Of a stretch of 64,000 nucleotides of DNA, positions 34,794 to 49,303 are shown piece by piece. The notes under the pieces were generated by a model that was given only the letters and a program-made list of their open reading frames with translations, made no database searches and was not told the DNA's origin. The position numbers and the translations under genes are program-made. The DNA is taken from NCBI RefSeq assembly GCF_001182745.1, contig NZ_LN868939.1:620001-684000 (forward strand). Direction: 5' to 3'. This stretch comes from Nocardia farcinica (GTDB taxonomy: Bacteria; Actinomycetota; Actinomycetes; Mycobacteriales; Mycobacteriaceae). Numbering within the stretch: position 1 is the stretch's first letter; every line of letters begins with the position of its first letter.

Positions 34794-34825
34794 ACGGGGC
34801 CGGGAGCCTTCGCTCCCGGCCCCGT
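34794..34825 (+). terminator. Hairpin terminator after the PYG-tail pair
   Basis: A perfect 14-bp stem (ACGGGGCCGGGAGC and complement) with a CTTC loop sits 8 bp after the stop codon. No U-run follows. Confidence 0.75.
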
Positions 34826-34922
34826 CGCATGTCCGCCCACCGAACCGGTGCCCGGTGGCGTGTCGGCCGCCCCGCCCGAGCCCGACGCGCACGCCCGCTT
34901 CCCCGTGCGGCACAGTGAACGG

Positions 34923-35537
34923 GTGCAGTTGATTCTTGTCCGTCATGCCCAGCCGCTCCGGGTGGTCGACGCCGCGGGCCCCGCCGATCCCGACCTGTCG
35001 GAGATCGGCCGCGAGCAGGCGGAGCGGGTGCCCGCCGCCCTGAGTCACCATCACCGGATCACCCGGGTGCTCAGCAGCCCGCAGGCGCGGGCCCGCCAGA
35101 CCGCGGCCCCGACCGCGGCCAAGCTCGGTCTGCCGGTCGAGATCGTCGACGATCTCGCCGAGTACGACCGCGACCTGCCCGCCTACATTCCCATCGAGGA
35201 CGCCAAGCTGGAGTTCCGCGACGCCTACGAGCGGATCAAGGCCGGGCACCTGCCCGAGCAGATCGACGGCCCGGCCTTCGTACGCCGGGTGCTGGCCGCC
35301 GTCGACACCGTGGTGGCAGGCACCGAGCCGGAGGACACCGTGGTGGCGTTCGCGCACGGTGGTGTGGTCAATGTGCTGCTCCAGGACGTGCTCGGCCTGG
35401 CGAGACCGTTGACCTTCCCCATCGACTACTGCTCGATCACCCGGGTGTTGTTCTCGCGCACCGGTCGCCGCAGCGCGGCCACCGTCAACGAGAACGGCCA
35501 CGTCTGGGATCTGCTGCCGCGCAACCGGGACCGCTGA
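34923..35537 (+). CDS. Histidine phosphatase family protein
   Basis: This 204-residue member of the branch-1 histidine phosphatases has VQLILVRHAQPL at the N-terminus (catalytic His of RHA), SSPQARARQTAAP, and the second catalytic His in FAHGGVVNVLL. The GTG at 34923 directly precedes the catalytic motif; a longer upstream frame is not supported. Actinobacterial homologues include broad-range phosphatases and phosphoglycerate mutase-like enzymes, so the substrate is not assigned. Confidence 0.85.
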   Translation: MQLILVRHAQPLRVVDAAGPADPDLSEIGREQAERVPAALSHHHRITRVLSSPQARARQTAAPTAAKLGLPVEIVDDLAEYDRDLPAYIPIEDAKLEFRDAYERIKAGHLPEQIDGPAFVRRVLAAVDTVVAGTEPEDTVVAFAHGGVVNVLLQDVLGLARPLTFPIDYCSITRVLFSRTGRRSAATVNENGHVWDLLPRNRDR

Positions 35538-35644
35538 CTCACAGCGAATTCCCCGGCTCGTCGCAGCGTGGCCCCAGCCCCGCCGCCTTTCCTGGAGAGG
35601 TGCCGCCCCACCGGCGCGGCGCCCACGCAGAGAAAGGACATCCG

Positions 35645-35959
35645 TTGACTTCCCAGAGGTTCTCGCTCTCCCGCACGTCCCTCCGCCGCGGCTCGGCCCG
35701 GGTCGCCCTGGCCGGTGCCCTCGCGCTGGTACCGCTCGGCGCGCTCGCGGCCACCGCCTCCGCGGAAGCGCCCGCCGACGACGCGGTGGTGGTCCAGGAG
35801 GCCGCACCGCAGGCGGCCGACATCAGCAGGCCGTTCGATCGCGACCGTCCCGGGCCGGGACCCGACCGCGTCATCTTCCGCGACGAACGCGATCCGCGCG
35901 GCGACGGCCCGGTCGTGCTCGAACGCCGCCTGCTGCCGCCCACCGGCTCCGCGGGCTGA
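35645..35959 (+). CDS. Small secreted protein, TTG start
   Basis: This 104-residue protein begins at TTG 35645, chosen because AGAAAGGA lies 7 nt upstream. The N-terminus is a clear Sec signal peptide: RTSLRRGS, a hydrophobic core (ALAGALALVPLGALAATA) and an ASA cleavage site. The mature part is short, acidic and Pro-rich (FDRDRPGPGPDRVIFRDERDPRGDGP). No family is recognised. Rare TTG initiation may keep expression low. A shared terminator lies between it and the convergent cutinase. Confidence 0.62.
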   Translation: MTSQRFSLSRTSLRRGSARVALAGALALVPLGALAATASAEAPADDAVVVQEAAPQAADISRPFDRDRPGPGPDRVIFRDERDPRGDGPVVLERRLLPPTGSAG

Positions 35960-35964
35960 GCCGA

Positions 35965-36003
35965 CGAAGGCCCGCCGCCCCCATGCGGGGCGACGGGCCT
36001 TCG
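35965..36003. terminator. Bidirectional terminator between convergent genes
   Basis: A long hairpin, CGAAGGCCCG-C-CGCCCC with its complement, has one mismatch and a short CATG loop. It fills the gap between the secreted protein and the cutinase stop. Confidence 0.8.
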
Positions 36004-36017
36004 TGAGGTGTTGCCGC

Positions 36018-36917
36018 TCAGGCCATTCCGGCGATCCAGTTGTGCATCCAGGAGATCGCGGTCTGACCGCCACCGACGGAGTAGCTGCCGTACACGGTGT
36101 GCGCCTGCGAGCGGTAGAAGCGCTCGAGATCCTTGGCGCGCTTCTGGTTCGCCGATTCCGAGAGCTGCGCCTGCAGGGTGGGCATGCCGCCGTGCGCCAT
36201 CAGGTCGTTGATGATGGCGCCCGCCTCGAGCTGGTACCGCCAGATGTTGGCGGGGTTGGCGTCCGAGCTCTGCGCGAGGAAGCCCGCGAAGCGGGTGACG
36301 AAATCGTCGGGGGCAGTGGCGCAGTAGAGATCGTCGACCGCGCAGATGGTGCGGACCCGGTCGCTGACCCAGCCGAAGCCGCCCGGCCGCGGGCCGCTGG
36401 CGCCCGCACCGGGCGCGGGCGGGCCGACCTGCACGTCGGTGGGCGAGCGCCGCGGGTCGGAGATCAGGCCGACGCCGGCGAGCCGGTCCGGCGGCACCAC
36501 ACCCAGGCCGGTGCCGATCTCGGCGGCGAGATCACCGGCGGCGTCGGCGCCCTGGCTGTAGCCCACCAGGGCCATCCGGGTGCCGCCGCACCGCTGGGCC
36601 ATCGCGCCGATCAGACCGCGGGCGGCGGAGACGGCCTCCTTCTTGGAGTTGCCGTACACCTCACCCTCCCACGGGAAGGCGGTGGCCGCGTAGGTCACGT
36701 AGTCGACGTCGACGTTGCGCGGCAGGCCGCGGGTGACTCCGGAGAGCATGCCGGGCTGCGGCTGCTTCTCGTGGCCGGTCTCCCAGGTGCCCGGGATGGC
36801 CACCACGTAGAGGCTCGGGCAGTCGTCGGCCACCGCCGTGGCCCCGCCGCCGAACACCAGGCCGGAGGCAATCGCCGCCGAGGCGCCCAGCCCGGCGACC
36901 ACCTTCTTCCACCGCAT
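36018..36917 (-). CDS. Cutinase family lipid esterase (Culp6-like)
   Basis: This 299-residue exported alpha/beta hydrolase has a signal peptide (MRWKKVVAGLGASAAIASGLVFGGG ending TAVA), then CPSLYVVAIPGTWETGHEKQ and the nucleophile motif GYSQG. The later segments GPRPGGFGWVSDRVRTICAVDDLYCATAPDDF and SWMHNW would supply Asp and His. These match M. tuberculosis Rv3802c (Culp6), an essential esterase/phospholipase and thioesterase linked to mycolic-acid lipid homeostasis. The ATG at 36917 has a GGAG RBS. Confidence 0.85.
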   Translation of the reverse strand: MRWKKVVAGLGASAAIASGLVFGGGATAVADDCPSLYVVAIPGTWETGHEKQPQPGMLSGVTRGLPRNVDVDYVTYAATAFPWEGEVYGNSKKEAVSAARGLIGAMAQRCGGTRMALVGYSQGADAAGDLAAEIGTGLGVVPPDRLAGVGLISDPRRSPTDVQVGPPAPGAGASGPRPGGFGWVSDRVRTICAVDDLYCATAPDDFVTRFAGFLAQSSDANPANIWRYQLEAGAIINDLMAHGGMPTLQAQLSESANQKRAKDLERFYRSQAHTVYGSYSVGGGQTAISWMHNWIAGMA

Positions 36918-37144
36918 ACCGCTCCAGTTCGAACCCGTGCCCCACGCGGGAGCAGATCCCGACAAGTTTGCGCTGATCATGCTGAACCCTGCGGATGTCG
37001 CGTCAGTGCACGCTCGGTGAACTCCCGTTACCACCCCGAGATCCCAGCACGACCGAGATCACAATAGGGCGACCGCGGCCCGAACGCCATTCGAGAGCGA
37101 TATCCGGCCGGAATTCGAAAGCCGGTGGGGCGGGTGGACGCACG

Positions 37145-37179
37145 AAAAGGCGCCCGTGGACGAGTTGTCCACGGGCGCC
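37145..37179 (-). terminator. Terminator after gltD
   Basis: On the minus strand a 13-bp stem, GGCGCCCGTGGAC with its complement, is followed by TTTTCGTG, 23 bp past the gltD stop. Confidence 0.88.
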
Positions 37180-37201
37180 CCGAGTTTCGGTACGGGCAGG
37201 G

Positions 37202-38671
37202 TCAGCGCTGGGCGACCATGGTGGGCGTGATCGGCGCGGGCAGCGCGGTCTCGCCCTCCAGGAACTGGTCGACCGCGGCGGCCGCGGCCCGGCCCTCGGC
37301 GATGGCCCACACGATCAGCGACTGACCGCGCCCCATGTCACCGGCGACATAGACACCGGGCACGTTGGTGGCCCAGTTCTTGTCCCGCTGCACGTTGCCA
37401 CGCTGGTCGTAGCCGACACCGAGATCGGTGAGCAGGCCACCCTTCTCCGGGCCGACGAAGCCCATCGCCAGCAGCACCAGATCGGCCTCGAGGGTGAAGT
37501 CGGTGCCCTCGACCTTCTCGAAGCGGCCGTTGACCATCTTCACCTCGTGCGCCTCCAGGCCGGTCACCTTGCCGTCCTTGCCCACGAAGCGCTCGGTGTT
37601 CACCGAGAACACCCGCTCGCCGCCCTCCTCGTGCGCCGAGGACACCCGGTACATCAGCGGGTAGGTCGGCCACGGGGTCGACGCGGCGCGCTCGGCGGGC
37701 GGGCGCGGCATGATCTCGAACTGGTGGACGCTGGCCGCGCCCTGCCGGTGCGAGGTGCCCAGGCAGTCCGCGCCGGTGTCGCCGCCACCGATGATGACGA
37801 CCTTCTTGCCCTTGGCGTGGATCGGCGGCAGCCCGTCGGCGTCGGTCACCGGGTCACCGAGCTGCACCCGGTTGGCCCAGGGCAGGAACTCCATCGCCTG
37901 GTGGATGCCGTCCAGCTCACGGCCGGGGATCGGCAGATCGCGCGCCTGGGTGGCGCCACCGGCCAGCACGATCGCGTCGTACTGCTCGCGCAGTTCGTCG
38001 GCGGTGATGTCGACGCCCACGTTCACGCCGGTCTTGAAGATGGTGCCCTCGGCCTCCATCTGCGCGAGCCGGCGATCGATGAAGCGCTTCTCCATCTTGA
38101 ACTCGGGGATGCCGTAGCGCAGCAGGCCACCGATGCGGTCGGCGCGCTCGAACACCGTCACCGTGTGACCGGCGCGGGTCAGCTGCTGGGCCGCGGCCAG
38201 GCCGGCGGGGCCGGAGCCGACCACCGCGACCTTCTTGCCGGTCAGCCGGGTCGGGTAGACCGGAGCCACCCAGCCCTCGTCGAAGGCGTTCTCGATGATC
38301 TCGACCTCGACCTGCTTGATCGTGACCGGATCCTGGTTGATGCCGAGCACGCAGGAGGCCTCGCACGGCGCGGGGCACAACCGCCCGGTGAACTCCGGGA
38401 AGTTGTTGGTCGCGTGCAGCCGGTCGATGGCCTCGCGCCAGCGGTCCCGGTACACCAGGTCGTTCCACTCGGGAATCAGGTTCCCGAGCGGACAACCGTT
38501 GTGACAGAACGGGATACCGCAGTCCATGCAGCGGCTGGCCTGGGTCTGCAGGGTCTGGTGGGAGAAGTTCTCCTCGTAGACCTCTTTCCAGTCCATCAAC
38601 CGCAGCGGAACCGGACGCCGGTCGGGCAGTTCCCGCTTGGTGTGCTTCAGAAATCCCTGGGGGTCAGCCAC
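37202..38671 (-). CDS. gltD: Glutamate synthase small subunit
   Basis: This 489-residue NADPH-oxidising subunit of glutamate synthase has two N-terminal [4Fe-4S] Cys sets ([14 protein letters not shown] and [14 protein letters not shown]). The FAD-binding segment is [17 protein letters not shown], and NADPH is bound by [22 protein letters not shown]. It passes electrons to GltB. The ATG at 38671 lies 44 bp after the gltB stop, so the two form an operon; order gltB-gltD matches Rv3859c-Rv3858c. Confidence 0.96.
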   Translation of the reverse strand: MADPQGFLKHTKRELPDRRPVPLRLMDWKEVYEENFSHQTLQTQASRCMDCGIPFCHNGCPLGNLIPEWNDLVYRDRWREAIDRLHATNNFPEFTGRLCPAPCEASCVLGINQDPVTIKQVEVEIIENAFDEGWVAPVYPTRLTGKKVAVVGSGPAGLAAAQQLTRAGHTVTVFERADRIGGLLRYGIPEFKMEKRFIDRRLAQMEAEGTIFKTGVNVGVDITADELREQYDAIVLAGGATQARDLPIPGRELDGIHQAMEFLPWANRVQLGDPVTDADGLPPIHAKGKKVVIIGGGDTGADCLGTSHRQGAASVHQFEIMPRPPAERAASTPWPTYPLMYRVSSAHEEGGERVFSVNTERFVGKDGKVTGLEAHEVKMVNGRFEKVEGTDFTLEADLVLLAMGFVGPEKGGLLTDLGVGYDQRGNVQRDKNWATNVPGVYVAGDMGRGQSLIVWAIAEGRAAAAAVDQFLEGETALPAPITPTMVAQR

Positions 38672-38715
38672 GTGCGGCCTCCGTCTTCCTACCAGTCGTC
38701 ATGTCGGTCACGCGC

Positions 38716-43362
<4,647 letters not shown>

Positions 43363-44309
43363 GCCTCTGCCTTCAAGAAAGTGGCCTTCGAAGAAAAACG
43401 GCCTTTCGTCGAACGCCTCCGTCAAGACTGCGCCCGTACGGTCCGGAAACCAGCCGCGCTGATGGTCTTCGGCGTGCAGTCACGTCTCCAGTTGTCCACC
43501 CGCTGGGAATACGAAGTGGGTGCTCGGCGGTAACGGAACGCTGACGTGTTCCTTACCTCCGCGCGGGTGCTCGCCCGCTACTCTGGGCACCGGCTTCGTG
43601 AGCCCGAGCAGGCGAGGTGCCGACCGTTTGTGCGTTCGGCGTAAGAGCAAACGATAAGTCAGGTCCGGGGCCCAACCAACTTAGGTAGTACTAATAACCT
43701 GGTCTAGCTGGGCTTCTGCATTTCGGTCCTCCACGTGTGCGCGTTGTCCAGTGTAAAGCAGCGGTTGGACCCCGATCGATCCCCCGGCACCCCGCACCGA
43801 CGGGTGGACAACGGATGCGCCCACGGCCTCCGGCGGGCACGGCCGAGCTCCGGAATCCGCCGCCACCTGCATCGAAGATGATTTCCCAGCCGCGTCCAGC
43901 GGCAAACCCGCGGGCGTGCGGCTAACCGGACAGCCGTACGGTGAGATGTTCGCGACACCGGTCGTGACAGGCCATTCACTCGATCCGACCGTCCGGGTTC
44001 TTTTTCCGCTGTGGCTTTCAGCACACCTCTGGCAAACCTTGCGGCGAGGGACTTTTTTCGGCGTCGGGCCGCCCGGTCTCACGCCGATCGCAGGGGCACC
44101 CCTCGCGCTCGGCCCGGCCGGGCGGTCCGGGCCGGATCGTCGGTGGAGAACACAGCCCCACCCGGCCGTCGCGAGGCGTCGAAATTCACCGGTGTGAGGC
44201 TGACCACATCGCGTCGCCGACTCTCGGTGTGTCGGGTTCGGGCCTGTCACTCTGTCAACGAAATCCGCCCGCGGCCGCAGGCCGAAGCTTCCGGAGGAAG
44301 TGGGGATCC
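43363..44309. other. Divergent intergenic region, 947 bp
   Basis: This long gap lies between gltB (minus) and the DUF4407 gene (plus). It contains the GlnR-like dyad near gltB, a short dyad at 43915-43940 (CGTGCGGCT and AGCCGTACG), T-runs near 44010 and 44056, and an RBS GGAGGAAG just before 44310. Short ORFs on both strands exist but have poor codon patterns and no RBS. The gltB leader may be long. No known RNA motif is recognised. Confidence 0.55.
43529..43557. promoter_or_regulatory. Inverted repeat upstream of gltB, GlnR-like
   Basis: GGTAACGGAAC (43529-43539) and GTTCCTTACC (43548-43557) form a near-perfect dyad. Reading the plus strand, AC (43533) and AC (43544) are separated by nine bases, the spacing reported for mycobacterial GlnR sites. 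It lies about 170 bp upstream of the gltB start. The position suits nitrogen control of glutamate synthase, but the match to a GlnR consensus is only partial. Confidence 0.45.
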
Positions 44310-45962
44310 ATGTCCGTCACCGGTGCGTTCACCTGGCTGGGCGGTGCGCGTCCGGGGGCGGTCGACGAGCCGCACGAGCGCGCGAGCTATCTGCTCACCG
44401 GTGCGGCCGTCGCCCTGTTCGCCCTGGCGACCGGCGGTATCGTCACCGCGGCCGCCGCGCGGGCGTGGCCGCTCGCCGCGGCGATCGCGGTGGGTGCGGT
44501 CCTCGCGGCCGCGGCGCTGCTCGTCGGCCGGGCACTGGCCACCCCGCGGGTGGGCCCGATGTCCGACCGGTTCGGCGTCGCGGGCCGGGCCACGGCCGCG
44601 GTGCTGATCGGTGTGCTGGTCGCCGAGGCGGCGACCACCCTGCTGTTCACCGCGGGCGTGGACCGGGTCCTGGACGAAAAAGCGCACGCGGCAGCGGAAT
44701 CCGCGCCCGCCGTCCGCGCCGCCCGCGCCGGATACGAGCGGGCGGTCGCGGACCGCGCGGGGCTGGACCGCACGATCGCCGAGGCGAAGGCCGAGACCGA
44801 TCGCGCGCTGGTGACGGCCCGCTGCGAATACAACCCCGCCCCCCAGTGCCCGCCCACCAGGATCACCGGCGTACCGGGCGACGGACCGGAGCACCGGACC
44901 GCACAGGAGATGCTCGCCGAGGCAAGGGCCCGGCTCGCGGCCGCCGAGGCGCGGGTGCCGGGCCTGGACGCGCGCGTGGCCGAGGCCGAGAAGAGCACGG
45001 CGGCAGCTCTTTCCGACGCCCACACCGCGGGTGACCGAGGCGTCGGCGCCCGCTGGGCGGCGATGCACGACCACACCACCGATTCGATGGGGGCGCTGCT
45101 CCCCCGGCTGGCGACCCTGCTCGCCTGCCTGCTGCTGGCCCTGCTGCCGCTGCTGCTGCGCTGGTGGCGGGGAGTCACCTCGGTCGACCGGCACGCCGCG
45201 GCGCGGGCGGTCATCGACGAGGCCGACCGGGATGCCGAGGCCGCCATCGCCGTCACCAGGGCGAACCTGCGGGCGGCCACCGCCGAGCTGCGCGCCGAAC
45301 AGGAACTCACCGCCGCGCGGCTGGCCGCCGAGGCCGACACCGCCATCGACCGGGAACGCCAGCGCACCAGGATCATCGCCGCCATCGGCGGGTTGGAGAT
45401 CGGCATCACCGAACCGCCCCGCACCCCGATCCGTCCGGCGGCCGGACAGCCCGAGCTGCCCGCCGCACCGGTCCCCCGAGAGGACACCGCCGTGCCCGAG
45501 ACCCCGAATCTGCCCGCCCGCACCGCCGACGAGCGGCCCGGCAGCGGACTGGAGTTGCCGATCATCGGCACCGTCCCGTTCACCGACACCGCCGCCCGCT
45601 GGATCCGGCCGCTGGTGCCCGGCTTCGTCGCCGACGCGATCGACACCGCCACCCACCCGCTGCGCACCGCCCGCCAGGCGTTCGAGGAGGTGGAGGAGAT
45701 CACCTTCACCTTCCGCCGCACCCGAAAGGTCACCGTCGACGACTCGGCCTCGTCCCGGTCGTACCCGGCGGCCGATCCGTGGTACGCCCAGCGCGTCGCC
45801 GCGGCGGTGGTGGACGTGCCCGTGCGGGAAGCCGCTGCCGCACAGCCGAACCCGGGACGAGCCGCGCTCACCACCGCCGAGCCCACCCCCGCCCTCCTCG
45901 ACCGCGACCAGCCCGCCGTATCCCAGCGGCAGGGACCGCCCGCACTCCCGCCCGCCCACTGA
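44310..45962 (+). CDS. DUF4407 membrane/coiled-coil protein
   Basis: This 550-residue protein resembles the DUF4407 family: an N-terminal FTWLGGARPGAVDEPHERASY motif, two or three membrane helices (residues about 30-70 and 90-120), and an external coiled-coil-like domain rich in Ala/Glu/Arg (about 125-250). A fourth membrane segment follows (LPRLATLLACLLLALLPLLLRWW), then a second Ala/Arg-rich helix region and a disordered cytoplasmic tail. The family occurs in diverse bacteria and its function is unknown. The strong RBS GGAGGAAG supports ATG 44310. The 3' end merges into decayed repeats. Confidence 0.78.
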   Translation: MSVTGAFTWLGGARPGAVDEPHERASYLLTGAAVALFALATGGIVTAAAARAWPLAAAIAVGAVLAAAALLVGRALATPRVGPMSDRFGVAGRATAAVLIGVLVAEAATTLLFTAGVDRVLDEKAHAAAESAPAVRAARAGYERAVADRAGLDRTIAEAKAETDRALVTARCEYNPAPQCPPTRITGVPGDGPEHRTAQEMLAEARARLAAAEARVPGLDARVAEAEKSTAAALSDAHTAGDRGVGARWAAMHDHTTDSMGALLPRLATLLACLLLALLPLLLRWWRGVTSVDRHAAARAVIDEADRDAEAAIAVTRANLRAATAELRAEQELTAARLAAEADTAIDRERQRTRIIAAIGGLEIGITEPPRTPIRPAAGQPELPAAPVPREDTAVPETPNLPARTADERPGSGLELPIIGTVPFTDTAARWIRPLVPGFVADAIDTATHPLRTARQAFEEVEEITFTFRRTRKVTVDDSASSRSYPAADPWYAQRVAAAVVDVPVREAAAAQPNPGRAALTTAEPTPALLDRDQPAVSQRQGPPALPPAH

Positions 45963-46300
45963 TCGTCCGCGGAGTCCGTGCACCGAATCAGGCTGCCGTA
46001 GCGGCATCGCAGCCCGGGCGACCACCGGCCACCACGGCCCCCACTCGCACGCGCCCGCACCGCCGCTCGCCCACCGATCACTCGCAAAGTCTGTCCACCG
46101 AGGCAGGCCGCGCCGGCCACCAGCCGCAGCGGCATCGCAGCCCAGGCCACCGCGCGCCCGCACTCGCACGCCCCCGCGCTCCCGCCCGCCCCTCATCCGC
46201 CGCGGCATCGGTGCCCCGGACGAGCCGCGCCGGCCGACAAGTCGCGGCGGCATGGTGCGGCCACCGGATCTTCCTGATGCGAGATCTTCCCGCTGCGAGA
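45954..46300. repeat. Imperfect ~115-119-bp tandem repeats after the DUF4407 gene
   Basis: The segment beginning GCCCACTGATC at 45954 recurs in degenerate form at 46069 (GCCCACCGATC) and 46188 (GCCCCTCATC). Conserved islands include AGCGGCATCGCAGCCC and GGCCACC. The first copy starts in the last DUF4407 codons, and the array fills most of the 446-bp gap before 46409. No reading frame is preserved across copies. A CATTAGACT -10-like element near 46394 precedes the next gene. Confidence 0.65.
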
Positions 46301-46408
46301 CGGAACTCCGACCGGGCAAGCGACCACGCTTGTCGCGCCCGCGCGCCGACGACTGCCCGCCGCCGCACTCCCCCGGCGTCCCGGTCCGTTTCCATTAGAC
46401 TCCGAACC

Positions 46409-47293
46409 GTGTTGCCAGCCGCTGACCCGGCCGGTGTCGTCGGGGCGGGGGATGATCCGGTGCCGGGGTCGCCCGGACCGGTGGTCCCGATCCGTCCGCT
46501 CACCTTCCGCGAGCTGCTCGATCTGCCGTTCGCGCTGATCCAGGCGAATCCCGCCGCGCTGGCGGCGCTCGGCGGCGGCGCGGTGCTGGTGGCCGAGGTC
46601 GTGGTGGTGCTGCTCACCGCGAGCGTCGCGCGACTGACCGACGACGCCGATGCGGCGATCGCGTGGACCGCGGTGCTCACCACCCTGAGCTGCGCGTGGC
46701 TGGTACGGGTGCTGCTGCGCGCCACCGTGGTGCCCATCGCGCTCGCCGCGGCGTTCGGCGGCCGGACGGGTGTGCGCGCCGCCGTGTCCCACGCGAGCCA
46801 CCTGGCCGGGCCGGTGTTGCTCGGGCACGCGCTGTTCACCCTGGTCGGTGTCGGTGTATCGGTGCTCGGGATTCTGCTGATCACCCTCCCGTTCGTCGTG
46901 GTCTGGCTGGGATATCTGCGCGGCACACAGTTCCCCGCGCCCGTCGTCCTGTTCGCCGAGCCCACCACCCACCGCCAGAGCGTCGCGCGCGCCAAGCTGC
47001 TGACCGAGGGCACGCGGTGGCGGCTCACCGGGCTGTGGCTCGTGCAGCGGACCCTGTTCACGCTGCTGGCGGTCCCGCTGTTCGGCGTCATGCTCTTCGT
47101 CTCCGACATCACCGGCACCCACCGCTGGCCGGTGATCGTGTTGTTCACCGTGACGGGGCTGGTGCTGGCCGCGTTCGGGGAGATCGTCGAGTCGTGCGCG
47201 CGGGTGGTCTGCTACGTCGACCTGCGCTGCCGCCGCGAAGGCATGGACATCGTGGTGCCACGCGGCGGACAGGCTCGCGGAGGATCGGCATGA
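46409..47293 (+). CDS. Multi-pass membrane protein, first gene of the MoxR operon
   Basis: This 294-residue protein has a Pro/Gly-rich N-terminus with PIRPLTFRELLDLPFALIQANP, then about six hydrophobic segments in three pairs. The pattern LTFRELLDxPFALI is common in membrane proteins with a glycerophosphodiesterase-like membrane domain. No catalytic residues stand out. GTG 46409 is close to a leaderless -10 (TAGACT). The stop overlaps the next ATG (ATGA), placing it in an operon with DUF4129, MoxR and DUF58 genes. Confidence 0.72.
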   Translation: MLPAADPAGVVGAGDDPVPGSPGPVVPIRPLTFRELLDLPFALIQANPAALAALGGGAVLVAEVVVVLLTASVARLTDDADAAIAWTAVLTTLSCAWLVRVLLRATVVPIALAAAFGGRTGVRAAVSHASHLAGPVLLGHALFTLVGVGVSVLGILLITLPFVVVWLGYLRGTQFPAPVVLFAEPTTHRQSVARAKLLTEGTRWRLTGLWLVQRTLFTLLAVPLFGVMLFVSDITGTHRWPVIVLFTVTGLVLAAFGEIVESCARVVCYVDLRCRREGMDIVVPRGGQARGGSA

Positions 47294-48320
47294 CCGAGCC
47301 CGACCCGATCGCTCCCGACACCCCGAAGCTGGGTGCCGCGGCCGAGCATCGCGCCCGCGCCGAGGAGGCGGCCGCGCGCCGGGATTTCGATCGCGCGCTG
47401 CGTGAACGGTTCCGCGCGGTGCTGCGCGGTATGGAACAGCAGGGCGTGCTCGAGCCGCGCCGCTCGCGCACCGCGGACGAGACCGTCGACGATGCGTCGA
47501 CGGTGCTCGCGCCGGAGATCACCACCGAATTGCAGCCCGCGGCACGCAGCTTCGACGAGGTCGTCTACGGCGGCAGGCGGGCCACCGAGGACGAGTACCG
47601 CAGGCTCGAATACGCCGACAGGTTCTCCGGATCCGCGCCGCCGCCCGCGGCCGAACCGGTCGAGCGGGAGGTGGCCGAGACCGCGCCGCGTGGACGACGC
47701 ACCCTGCCCGCGCTGCCCGCCCTGCTGCGCGATCCGAAGTTCTGGGCGGGGCTCGCCGCCCTGCTGGTGCTGGGTCTGCTGCTCTACGCCGCGCTGAACT
47801 CCTGCGGCGCGCCGACCGCGCCGAAACCGCCCCCGCCCGAATTCCCGCCACCCGGCGACGGCGGCAACGGCGGCGACGTGGACCTGCCGCCGGTCGGGCC
47901 CGGCGAGGATTCGCTGTTCTCCCGGCTGCCCGCGCCGGTGGCCTTCGGCGGACTGCAGTTCCTCGTCGCCGCCGCGCTGCTGGTGTGGTGGCGGGCCCGG
48001 CGACGCGGCGCTCTGGTGCGCGAACCACGACCGGTGGAGGTCGCGGCCAACGAACTGCTCACCGGCCAGGCCGCGCTGTATCGCCGCAGCGGCGACCACG
48101 ATCACGTGGCGGCCAAGCTCCGGGCGGCGACGCTGCGGCGGATCCGTCCGGAACTCGGCGTCGCCGCCGACGGTGGCGCCGACCGGATGGTCGCGGCGGT
48201 GGCGGCCCGCACCGGCCTTGACCCCGGGCTGGTGCACGACGCGCTGTTCGCCCCCGTGCCCGACGCGGCCACGCTGCCCGTGATCGCCGCCCAGCTGGAA
48301 CTGATCGAGACGGAGGTCCG

Positions 48321-48324
<4 letters not shown>
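47290..48324 (+). CDS. DUF4129 domain membrane protein
   Basis: In this 344-residue protein the first about 110 residues include RDFDRALRERFRAVLRGMEQQGVLEPRRSRTADE, typical of DUF4129. A membrane segment (LAALLVLGLLLYAALNSCG), a Pro/Gly-rich external stretch, a second membrane segment (GLQFLVAAALLVWWRARRRG) and a helical cytoplasmic C-terminus follow. DUF4129 proteins accompany MoxR ATPases. Overlaps of 4 nt on both sides (ATGA) couple it to its neighbours. Function unknown; it may assemble with DUF58 and MoxR at the membrane. Confidence 0.78.
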
Positions 48325-49301
<977 letters not shown>

Positions 49302-49303
49302 TC

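Noticed and set aside
37160..37172. TTGTCCACG resembling a DnaA box
   Set aside because: It is part of the gltD terminator stem and stands alone.
43493..43501. TTGTCCACC near the gltB promoter as a DnaA box
   Set aside because: Single near-match without neighbours; not distinguishable from chance.
43679..43702. TTAGGTAGTACTAATAACC resembling an iron box
   Set aside because: Only about 10 of 19 positions agree with the IdeR consensus, and it is over 300 bp from any start.
43681..44250. 189-codon minus-strand frame in the gltB-DUF4407 gap
   Set aside because: No RBS, Arg/Pro/Cys-rich translation without domain; more likely non-coding leader DNA.
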